From the NCBI GenBank assembly GCA_009746045.1, contig RPFO01000103.1:2733738-2753737 (forward strand): a DNA stretch of 20,000 nt, in the 5' to 3' direction. The translations under genes and the position numbers were made by a program. The DNA comes from Mesostigma viride. Its lineage: Eukaryota > Streptophyta > Mesostigmatophyceae > Mesostigmatales > Mesostigmataceae. The notes under the pieces were generated by a model. That model worked only from the letters and a program-made list of their open reading frames with translations. It searched no databases and was not told the origin of the DNA. Positions 1 through 8,245 of the stretch are shown in pieces (the first letter of the stretch is position 1; every line of letters begins with the position of its first letter).

Positions 1-612
1 GTAAATATCTGGCCGGAAAAATGGACTTTGTGCGACTTCGATGCTGCTTGACGAGAGCTGTTGGTTGCCGTGTAGAAGTCCGTCAGAAGGGGAGAGGGTG
101 GGAGAGGGTGGACCGCTAAGGTTACCTACCCGCGTTAAGGTTGGGCATCCCCGTGTTAAGTTACGACGCCCAGAATTCGGCGGCGATCATAACTAAGCGC
201 GGGAATGATTGTACCCACCCGGGCCCCTTTGCTGTACCCACCCAGGCCCCCCCTTACCCCCTCAATCCAACTTGTAGCCACTTGCGCACCCTCATCATGC
301 CTTGCGCCTTGCCCTCCCTTGCCCTCGCTTGCCCTCCCTCGCCTTTCCTTGCCCTCCCTTGCCTTCCCTTGCCCTGCCTTGCCTTCCTGGCCCGTCCTCG
401 CCCTCCCTTGCCCTCCCTTGCCCTCCCCGTGTGTGCAGCAACTTCCTGATCATGCCGCTGGTAATCTGCTACCACGACCCGTCCTCGCCCTCCCTTGCCC
501 TCCCTTGCCCACCCCGTGTGTGCAGCAACTTCCTGATCATGCCGCTGGTAATCTGCTACCACGACCCGTCCTCGCCCTCCCTTGCCCTCCCTTGCCCTCC
601 CCGTGTGTGCAG
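1..612 (+). other. Upstream intron of the ENT gene (partial)
   Basis: No credible exon is visible before the first usable 3' splice site. From about 300 the + strand is a C-rich polypyrimidine stretch made of CCCTCCCTTGC-like units, followed by GTGTGTGCAG acceptors at 429-438, 516-525 and 603-612. The acceptor ending at 612 is followed by the complete downstream exon, so it is taken as the authentic one. The ENT exons upstream are outside the window. I see nothing recognisable in 1-300. Confidence 0.6.
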
Positions 613-653
613 CAACTTCCTGATCATGCCGCTGGTAATCCGCTACCACGACC
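393..653 (+). repeat. Three tandem 87-bp units carrying a 3' splice site
   Basis: Units run 393-479, 480-566 and 567 to about 653. Each holds the polypyrimidine tract, the acceptor GTGTGTGCAG and the first ~41 nt of an ENT exon. Only the third copy continues into the rest of the exon. The copies are nearly identical (a few base changes, for example TGC to CGC, giving ICYHD versus IRYHD). The period of 87 is a multiple of 3 and the frame stays open across all three copies. Confidence 0.93.
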
Positions 654-3600
654 GCCTGCGGCTGGCCACCGCCCCCGCGTGGGCGCATGCGCGCGGCAAT
701 GACGTGTGGCTGGAGGCGGTGCGCATCGCGTGCCCCCTGCTGGCGTCCGCAGGAATTTTCGTGACCATGATGGCGCTCGCGTATGACGACGCTCTGGCGC
801 CAGACACGCTGTACCGGTGAGTCCATATATGAGGCCCTATATGAGGCCCTATGTGAGGCCCTATGCTTGTTTATGGCAGCATAAGGTGAGAGTGCTATTG
901 TTGTCATCAGCGGGGCAGCACAAGGTGCCCGCACAGCCGTTCCGGTGAGCATGCGGGACAAGGGGTGGGCGTGCGACCCGACTTGGGGGGTAAGGTAGGA
1001 CACAGTAGCCTACAACAGAGGGGTAAGGTAGGACACAGTAGCCCGACTTGGGGGGTAAGGTAGGACACAGTAGCCTGCAACAGATTCGGTGGGACATGAC
1101 ACAGGACATTTGTGTCCCACGGAGCCGCCGCAGTCTGCAGGTCGTCTGTTCCGGGGGCGATAGGCATTTTTATATAGAGAGAGTGTGGGCGTGGGTATAG
1201 TGCGGGTTTAGTGTGGGTAGGCAAAAATTCGACACCGATGTCACGCACCTGGGGACGGCCATCATTCGCGACCAGAGCATGGCAGGGGGGGTGGGACATG
1301 ACGCAACCTCGTGCGTGTGCGGGAGGACGGTTGCCCGCAGTGGCTCTCCTCGCCCCTTGATGTACAGTAGTACGCAGACCGTTTATTTCATGGGCTCTCT
1401 GCGCCCGTGGAGGGTGGTGGCTCGCGCGGTTGCTCTCCTCCCCCATGGTGAATGGTGCTCGCACCGTGGCCAAGGGCCCGCAAGGCACGTGGGTGGGGCC
1501 AGGAAAGTTCCGGCGCCCCACGCCATCGAGCCCAAGTGGCCTTACGAGGGGCAGCGCCCGCACAGTGTGCATGCTGGCTCGCACAGGAACGGATGGATGG
1601 GAAACCCTGCTGCTTGCATTGGGCGCGTTGGGCTGGTCTTGGCGCCTTGTGCTGGCTTTGGGCTTGCGTTGGGCTGGTCTTGGTGCGTTGGGCTGGTCTT
1701 GGGTGTATTCGAGGTTGGGTGCTTCCCAAGGCTGTCCTTCCCCAAGGCACGGGGCAAATGCTTTCGAAGTGCATGCAGAGCGACTACTTTGCGTTTGCAC
1801 GTCATGCATAGTGACTTGGTTTGCACGACATTCCCGAGACATTTGCGGGTGTATTCCGAGGCACAGGGCACAGTTCGCAGGTCGCATGAGGCACTCTGCC
1901 TTGGCTTGGCCACCCCCCCTTTTGCTTGGCCACCCCACCCTCGGCCTGGCAACATGCCGCTGCAGTTCCCCTCCCACTCACCTAGTGACTCTGCTGCTGT
2001 CACACTGCCTGCTGGTGTCCCTCCCCCCCCCCCCCCCCCAAACACCCACACGCACACCCACCCACCCACCCACCACAGCGTGACGCTGGCCAGCATCGTC
2101 CTGCTCGGGTTCACCACCTCGCTGTTGCAGTGTGGCATCTACGGCCTCGCCTCGCGCTTCCCGCCCATCCACCTGCAGGTGCGCGGCCACTCATTCATGC
2201 ATCCACCCACCTGCAGGTGCGCAGCCATACGCCATGACCACGCTCACCTCCCGCGTTTGCCAGTAGTAGCGCATGGCCACAAGGGCCGCGTGTGCCAGTA
2301 GCAACATGCAACTGTATCGGCCCCCGATGGTGCCAGTAGCAGCACACGGTGTGACGCAAGCGATGCCCCTTTGTGCCCATCCCCACCTTGACCATGCGTG
2401 GCCGTAGTTGCTGCCTGCGCCTATGCTGGCACCTCCCCCCCCTGGGTGACACCTACCCCTTCCCCTGGCTGCCCCCCTGGCAGGCCACCATGGTCGGCCA
2501 GTCGTCGGCAGGGCTCACCATCGGCCTCTCGGCGGTGCTGACGGCGGCGCTCTCCCGCGCGTCCACTAGCCAGCCGTCACTTGCGGAGGTAAGGGAGGCA
2601 GCGCACTCTAGAGGCTACAGGTAAGGAAGGCGGCGTGCTCTATAGGCTACAGGTAAGGGAATGCGGTGCACTCTGAGGGAGGCTGCCCGTGCACTAGCCA
2701 GCTGTCGGTGGCCGAATCCAGTGGCACCGCGCACGCATGCCGAGGGGAGGGGAGGGGAGGGGAGGGGAGGGGAGGGAGGGGAGGGAGGGGAGGGGAGGGA
2801 GGGGAGGGGAGGGGAGGGGAGGGGAGGGGAGGGGAGGGGAGGGGAGGGAGGGAGGGGAGGGGAGGGGAGGGGAGGGAGGGGAGGGGAGGGAGGAGGGAGG
2901 GGAGGGGAGGGGAGGGGAGGGAGGGGAGGGAGGGGAGGGGAGGGAGGGGAGGGGAGGGGAGGGTTGGGTAGATTTGTCGTTTTTGTGCGTGAACGTGCAC
3001 CTGGGTTTGGGAGACATGCACCCATGCACCCATGCACCCATGCACCCATGCACGCTTGCACCCATGCATCGCGATGAGGGTATGCACGAAAGGAGGCATC
3101 CCGAGGAGGAGGCAGGTGTTGCCCAAAGACAAGCCAGTTGGGTTGCCCTAGCGCTGCATTGGACACAGTTTTTGGATGGCTGCCAATCTGGTGGGTGGGG
3201 GGACAGTATTTGACCCAGTGTTGCACAACACTAGATAAGCCCTACACTAGATAAGCCCTACACTAGATAAGCCCTACACTAGATAAGCACTACACTAGAT
3301 CAGCACTACACTAGATAAGCACTACACTAGACAAGCACTAACTAGATAAGCACTACACTAGACAAGCACTACACTAGATAAGCACTACACTAGATAAGCA
3401 CTACACTAGACAAGCACTACACTAGACAAGCACTACACTAGATAAGCACTACACTAGATAAGCACTACACTAGACAAGCACTACACTAGACAAGCACTAC
3501 ACTAGATAAGCACTACACTAGATAAGCACCACTCTAGACAACATGAGCCACCGCCCACCGCCTCCTTCCCCTTGCACGCACCTGTCACCTTGCGCCTGGT

Positions 3601-5310
3601 CGCACCTGTCTCACGTGCACCTTCACACTCTACCTGTAAACCGCAGACCTTGGCTTGCATTCATGTGCGTTGGGCGCAGCTCTGCTTCCATCCGCACACA
3701 CACCTCCCCTCACGCCCACATGAGCCCATGTCATCGCGGCACCCTTTGTCATCCCTGGCTCACCCCCCACCCACGGGCAGGTGCGCCCCGCCGCCATCGC
3801 CTACTTTGCGGTGGCCGTCGCCATCACCCTGGCGTGCCTGGGGGCCTTTGTTGTGCTGGCGCATCTGGAATACGCGCGCTGCTACGCATCCGACATCCCC
3901 CCAGCCTTCTCCGCGCCGCCCTCACGAGAGACCTCGCGCGAGTGGTCGCGACTGTTCTACCCGGTTACGGCGGCGGGCGACCTAGCGGCCCCGCTTCTCC
4001 CCCCCGGCACCAGGCCACCGGCCCCAGGTGCTGCAAGCCGTCGCGGGTCATGGCACGGGGAGGACAACCGCAAGGGCGTCGCGGTGCCTGCGCCTGCGAT
4101 GCACGCCTGCAGCAGCTCCGTGTCGCTGGCTGAGGCAGCGGCGCTGGTGGTGGAAGCGGCCGAGGGGGTGGATCTCGCCCGGAAGCCGCGAGGGGCGCGC
4201 CCACAGCACTGTGTGGTCCAGGTGGCGGGCCACGACACCCTGCGGCACCTGCTGCGGCGCGTGGCGGCGTACGTGGCCGCCATCTGGCTCGTCTTCTTTG
4301 TCTCCCTGTCCGTGTTCCCCTCCCTGGTCTCCGCTATGAGGCCCGTCAACCACACCGGCGCGCCAGGTGGAGCCACCGGGCGCCTGTTCAACAACATCTT
4401 CGTGCCCCTCCTCTTCCTCGTCTTCAACGGGGGCGACATGGCGGGGCGCCTGCTCAGCGCGGTGATGCCCGCGGCATGGGAGCGCTGCCAGGGTGTGCTG
4501 CGCGCCCTCAGGGTGCGCTGGGGCCGCGTGCCCCTTACGGCGCCAGCACACACGGCGGGCAGCTTCCACCCCTGCCACCTGGCAACCGAAGAGGAGATGG
4601 AGCCGGAGCTCCACCGCTCGCCCTTGTCGGTGCTGGCGGCGCCGATGGCGCGCCTGGCCCTCGTCCCCTTGTTCCTGCTCTGCCACTTCCAGTGGGATGG
4701 GGACCACGGGGGCGGCAGCGCCGTGGGGCAGCCCTGGGCGGCGCAGGGGGCGGCCTGGCACCCTACTTACACGCTGGGTGTTGGCGCCAGCCAGGGGGGG
4801 CCGGTGGCTCTGCCTTCGAGCGGGGCTGGCACCAGCCAATCGAATGCTGCGGACGAAACAGGACCCGACCTGTCACTGCTACACGCTTTCGCCGGCTATA
4901 ACGGCGGGGCCTTGTTTGAAAGGGCGGGGGTGCGTAAAGGAAACTTGGGCGCGGATGGTAGCCACAACATCGCATCAGCCAGCGCCGCAAGCGAGGCAGA
5001 CCCAGACGCGCCCTCGCCCTGGTGGTGCTTGCGCGGTCTGCCGCAGCGGCTACCGCCCTGGTTGCATCACGCGCTGGGTCTGTCACGCAGCAACGCGTTC
5101 GCCATTCTGCTGGTGCTGGTGCTGGGGTTGACCAACGGCTACCAGTCCGCCAGCATCATGATGCACTTCACGCTCGTCCTCGACCTGCCGGAGGACAAGG
5201 ACCTCGCCAGTGGGTTCCTCGTGTGCGCGCTCACGGGGGGACTGGCCGCGGGGTCGCTCGCGTCCTATGGCCTGCGCGCACTCGCCTGCTGCTGCAACCC
5301 ATTCTCGTAG
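613..5310 (+). CDS. Equilibrative nucleoside transporter (ENT/SLC29), 5' partial
   Basis: This is a membrane transporter for nucleosides or nucleobases. The four exons in the window are 613-816, 2079-2178, 2484-2588 and 3781-5310, giving about 645 codons and ending TAG at 5308-5310. All introns are GT-AG. The first exon enters with one base completing a codon from an upstream exon, CG|C is split across intron 817-2078, and the other two introns are phase 0. The exons align by eye in order with the ENT fold. They contain a helix pair around 713-770 and 2082-2140, the MVGQSSAGLTIG segment at about 2490-2525, a helix ending before YARCY (the RLEFYRYY position of human ENT1), VFP near 4315, FNGGDMAGR at about 4426-4452 (family pattern FNxxDxxGR), ARLALVPLFLLCHF at about 4650-4690 and LTNGY at about 5128-5142. 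Loops at about 3880-4240 and 4700-5075 are unusually long. Family assignment is firm; substrate is not known. Any N-terminal helices are upstream of the window. Confidence 0.93.
817..2078 (+). other. ENT intron, 1262 bp, repeat-rich
   Basis: The donor is GTGAGT at 817 and the acceptor CAG ends at 2078. It is preceded by a run of 17 C at 2023-2039 and CACCC repeats. The donor is followed at once by about three 12-bp ATATGAGGCCCT-like units (826-862). A repeat of about 65 bp lies at 977-1077. GGGCTGGTCTTGG-type repeats lie at 1628-1702. Long reading frames here on both strands are low-complexity and show no family I recognise. Confidence 0.8.
977..1077 (+). repeat. Direct repeat, about 65 bp, inside the ENT intron
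   Basis: The core GTAAGGTAGGACACAGTAGC occurs three times, near 990, 1023 and 1055. The larger unit starting CCCGACTTGG begins at 977 and again at 1042. Each core begins like a donor (GTAAG) and contains an acceptor-like ACACAG, but the pieces are too short to be introns. Confidence 0.85.
2168..2221 (+). repeat. Duplicated 5' splice site, period 38
   Basis: CACCTGCAGGTGCGC occurs across the exon/intron boundary at 2178/2179 and again 38 bp downstream, with the second GT at 2217. The first site keeps the frame into exon 2484-2588 (phase 0). The second would add 38 nt and shift the frame. Confidence 0.85.
2179..2483 (+). other. ENT intron, 305 bp
   Basis: The donor is GTGCGC and the acceptor is a CAG ending at 2483 (CCCCCCTGGCAG). 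Inside, GTGCCAGTAGCA-like units recur near 2260, 2290 and 2330. No other feature is seen. Confidence 0.8.
2589..2680 (+). repeat. Triplicated 5' splice site, period 32
   Basis: GTAAGG-type donors occur at 2589, 2621 and 2653 at exact 32-bp spacing. The first two units start GTAAGG and end CTACAG; the third diverges after about 25 bp. The first donor follows the exon ending CTTGCGGAG and gives phase 0 into 3781. Use of the second or third would add 32 or 64 nt and break the frame. Confidence 0.88.
2742..2963 (+). repeat. Polypurine (GGGGA)n/(GGGA)n tract, 222 nt
   Basis: Only G and A occur on the + strand, as GGGGA units mixed with GGGA units. The tract is intronic and in the sense orientation of the ENT transcript. 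The repeated runs of three or four G make G-quadruplex, triplex or R-loop formation plausible. The reading frames it generates (Gly/Glu/Arg or Pro/Ser/Leu) are artefacts of the repeat. Confidence 0.95.
3015..3068 (+). repeat. 8-bp ACCCATGC tandem array
   Basis: About six units of ACCCATGC occur with one variant (ACGCTTGC). The array lies inside the ENT intron. Confidence 0.85.
3230..3537 (+). repeat. 16-bp minisatellite, about 19 copies
   Basis: The unit is ACTAGATAAGCACTAC. Variants are GATAAG, GACAAG and GATCAG in the centre and CCCT or CACT at the end. One copy, near 3340, is 2 bp short. The array is AT-richer than the flanking exons and lies within the ENT intron. There are no spacers of unique sequence, so it is not a CRISPR array. 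Confidence 0.95.
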
Positions 5311-5620
5311 TACACTACATTATGTTACAGTATAGTAGAACTGTATAAAGCTAGCTCAACGATACAGGACGAGGTGCCTGTGCAGCACCCTGTCTATCAA
5401 CTGCTGTAGCCCATCTCCTTCCAGTTCAAACGTCTAGTCATAACTGTACATACTCTAGAAGAAGCCAATTGGATTGTAGGTGATTCTGGCCCGCGGCTCT
5501 AGGAAGCACTAGCTGCAGCACTCGCCGTTTCCGCAACTTAAAGCTGCCGCACATGTGTATATTACTTGCATGGTAACCAGTCCATGTGTAAACACCTTAA
5601 ATTGAAAATGAAATTATATT
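5311..5620 (+). other. ENT 3' UTR and spacer
   Basis: This stretch follows the ENT stop and has no coding. It runs into the 25-bp minisatellite at 5621. The candidate poly(A) signal is listed separately. Confidence 0.5.
5587..5591 (+). terminator. Candidate ENT poly(A) signal TGTAA
   Basis: TGTAA lies 277 nt after the ENT stop, in CCATGTGTAAACACC. TGTAA is the usual poly(A) signal in many green algae. The pentamer is short and could occur by chance; the support is position and strand. Confidence 0.4.
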
Positions 5621-5835
5621 GGAACATATCTCCGTTGTATCGATTGGAACATATCTCCGTTGTATCGATTGGAACATATCTCCGTTGTATCGATTGGAAC
5701 ATATCTCCGTTGTATCGATTGGAACATATCTCCGTTGTATCGATTGGAACATATCTCCGTTGTATCGATTGGAACATATCTCCGTTGTATCGATTGGAAC
5801 ATATCTCCGTTGTATCGATTGGAACATATCTCCGT
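5621..5835 (+). repeat. 25-bp minisatellite, 8 full copies plus a partial ninth
   Basis: The unit begins GGAACATATCTCCGTTG and ends TATCGATT. Copies start every 25 bp from 5621 to 5821 and look identical by eye. It starts just after the candidate ENT poly(A) signal. Since 25 is not a multiple of 3, every frame is periodically open, which explains several spurious reading frames on both strands. Confidence 0.97.
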
Positions 5836-6127
5836 GTGGCATGGACATGTGCTACACTAGACGTGACGGGCTCACACCCGGGCAGCCTCCTGGTTTGTGT
5901 GTAATATGGAGGCAGATGGTACGCAAGGATAGATGGCAAGTAGTGATGAAGGAGACCACCCCCAAGTCTGTGGGGGCTCCGCGTGTGACCGCGTATGGCA
6001 TTCATAGCGATTCGGGCCGCGGTGCCCACACCCCTGTAACTAGGACCTAGATAGCTTACCCCATCCATTCCATCCCATGTCCCCCTCCCACTGAGGACTT
6101 ATGCTCACGTGACGCAGTCACGTGTCT
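5836..6127 (+). pseudogene. Probable LINE ORF2 C-terminal remnant with 3' end
   Basis: The + frame to 6050 contains GLCVIWRQMVRKDRWQVVMK. This resembles GLSVIWKKMMDKAKWAQVIE in the ORF2 tail at 9777-10232 and the general W...M.D...W..V tail of non-LTR retrotransposon polymerases. After the stop comes a CCATCC-rich stretch, then an 8-bp inverted repeat CACGTGAC-GCA-GTCACGTG (6106-6124), then a TTAATTAA-rich stretch. Only the 3' end remains. The assignment rests on a short match. Confidence 0.45.
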
Positions 6128-6217
6128 ATTAATTAATTACTTAATTAATCTCCGTTGGGAGTACATGTAGCACATATCCCTGAGAAGGGGCATATTGCTT
6201 TTAACCCGTGTTTTTTT

Positions 6218-6265
6218 ACAACGCGATACATCGCGTTGTAGGGTTAGAACGCGATGTATCGCGTT
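6218..6265. repeat. Left sub-terminal palindromes of the 6205-7932 element
   Basis: Two near-perfect inverted repeats stand in tandem. One is ACAACGCGAT-AC-ATCGCGTTGT at 6218-6239. The other is AACGCGAT-GT-ATCGCGTT at 6248-6265. They could be transposase binding sites or extrude as cruciforms; function is inferred. Confidence 0.9.
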
Positions 6266-7895
6266 GTAATCTGACACGTGGCAAACCTATTAAACATGCG
6301 ATTTTTGGTCTGAAACTTTCAACATAGGTCAGAAACATCTCATAGAATTCAAGAAAAAATCCTTGTATTTTTGGTATTTTTTTTGTGACAGCTGCAAACA
6401 AATATGTACCACTGAAATCAGGCATTTTCGCGGGACGAAGGTGAAGACGACGGCGATGGCGGCAGGTAGATCTCGCCAGTTTTCGCGCGAATTTCAGTGG
6501 CTGTTGGGTGGCACGACCATGATGATGCGTTCAAAGGTTGATAATTAGGTTTCTACGAGTTTGTTGAGGTACTGGGGCAAAGGAAACGTCGTTTTTTCCA
6601 GTTTCTCACCCAACTTTCATGCGGAAACCCTGGAAACCGGCATACATATTATTACGTCAAGACTCGGGTCTGCTGCGGCACCATGCTTGGTATTTCCATG
6701 GTGTTTCGAATTCTTAACACATGATTATTCATTCCGAACGCCCGGACTCTCGGCTAAACCGAGATTTGTGCAGACTTTTATTGGGTAGCTCCGGGCATGA
6801 TGGTGCCTGCAAATAGCGTAAGGCGTGACCGTGGCTATTGCTACGGTATGCTGTATTTTCCTGGAAACGGCCTCTGCCACCGGCTCAATAGTGCTTGCAG
6901 GCGTAAGTATATCATGTTTCTATCTAGTTTCTGCCAGTTTTCCACTTATTTCTACCGACCTCTGCCCAGCCTCTCTAAGACCGCCATCCTACTCGACGTT
7001 GCTTGCATGTCAGCCATAGCAGGTTGCAGTTGTGCAGTATTTAGGTGCTGTATACGTCGTCAAGCCGTGCATATATCGTGAGGATTGGATGTTGATGGTT
7101 TATACTGCGTTGATTGTGCAAGAAGATCAGCTAGGTGCCCATAATCATGGTGTATAACCATGTGTTGTTAGCATCTTGCCACCATTTGCTAGCATGCATT
7201 CCAGCGTCATCTTTGCCTGCATGTAAGCTCATGGATCACTCAACCTATCCAAGCCTTGCATTACACGTGCCTCTTTCTTTCAGTATTGCACGCGTTATGG
7301 AATGAAAACCCAGCACCTCCGTTCCCACGAGGCATGTGCTCAACACGTTGTGAGAGTGGATGATGCTTTGGCTATGGCTGCCTGATTCAGTCATATTAGG
7401 TCATCCAGTCATGAGGTTTGATGCATGTTTGATGCTGTATAACTTATATTTTCAACGTTTTGACCCTCCAAGCTCACTATGGCCCCGTTTATGGGGCTCG
7501 TGTCGTTGCGTCATGTTGTGAAGGGCTCTCATTTTACCCACTGCGTTGTACTGCGTTGTAGTTGTGATGCTAATGAAAAATAGCTCCAGTGGCCCAATGG
7601 GCCTGAGTTTTGTTTCACAGAGCCTGCATATGTTGCCCATAGCTCGTGCAAGAAGCCAGATCTTTTTCATGAACCATTTGTGAATAAGCACATGACTTGT
7701 GACCTAGGGTCAAGAAATCGCGGTCATGGTCAGACCCCCCTGTATTCAAACCAGTGTATCTCTCTAATGAATTAGCATTTTGTAGGTATGAGTAGCTCAA
7801 AAAATCCTTTGATTTATGGGCTTTCAGGAAAGTATATACATGACCATGAAAAAAAAATTTCCTTAGGTGCTATACGCGTTCTAAAAAAAGCTTAC

Positions 7896-7913
7896 AACGC
7901 GATATATCGCGTT
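7896..7913. repeat. Right sub-terminal palindrome of the 6205-7932 element
   Basis: AACGCGAT-AT-ATCGCGTT is the same palindrome as at the left end, differing only in its two central bases. A partial copy (TACGCGTTCTA) lies just inside at about 7873-7883. Confidence 0.9.
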
Positions 7914-8245
7914 CTAATTAAAAAAACACGGGTTAATACATTCTGGGCTACTTCCTGCAAGGGTAGGGTGTAAACTACACCTGCTCTGGGTGCACAAGGT
8001 GCACCTGCACAAGTATGTATTCCAGCGCAGCTAAGGTGCGGACATAGGGTGGAAGATCATTATGGCCAAACAATGGCTAGGGCATGGTGTCTCAGCACGG
8101 AGAGTAGCTCTCTGCATAGGCAATGCTTGGCTGAAGTCTTAATGCATCATCCGTACGTGGGAAGTCCCATCATAGGCGCACATGCGCGCGTAGGCGTGGG
8201 CCACGTGCTAAGCTGAGCCTGACTAATCGATCTACACTACTGCTA

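Larger units (their letters stand above)
2589..3780 (+). other. ENT intron, 1192 bp, carrying three different tandem repeats
   Basis: The donor is GTAAGG at 2589 and the acceptor GGGCAG ends at 3780. The interior holds a 222-nt polypurine tract, an 8-bp ACCCATGC array and a 16-bp minisatellite, each listed separately. 3538-3777 is C-rich with no recognisable coding. Confidence 0.8.
6205..7932. mobile_element. Non-autonomous piggyBac-like transposon, 1728 bp
   Basis: Both flanks are TTAA (6201-6204 and 7933-7936), and the ends start CCCGTG and finish CACGGG. The terminal inverted repeat is at least 14 bp (CCCGTG, seven T, A). Joining the flanks at a single TTAA restores a continuous alignment with LINE copy B (GGGGCAT...TAATACA...GGGCTAC), so the boundaries are well supported. 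TTAA target duplication and CCC/GGG ends are hallmarks of the piggyBac superfamily. No open frame exceeds about 95 codons and none resembles a transposase, so it would depend on one encoded elsewhere. It is more AT-rich than its surroundings. Confidence 0.85.

Noticed and set aside
907-2301. 356-codon - strand and 362-codon + strand frames
   Set aside because: Both lie in an ENT intron with good GT-AG borders and correct phase; low-complexity, no family resemblance. The + frame includes the real exon 2079-2178 only by chance overlap of frame.
2615-3226. Pro/Ser/Leu-rich and Gly/Glu/Arg-rich frames of up to about 200 codons
   Set aside because: Translations of the polypurine tract in an intron.
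4048-4839. 263-codon - strand frame
   Set aside because: Antisense shadow of the last ENT exon.
3230-5835. Short regular repeats as CRISPR arrays
   Set aside because: The 16-bp and 25-bp arrays are head-to-tail with no unique spacers and lie in a eukaryotic gene context.
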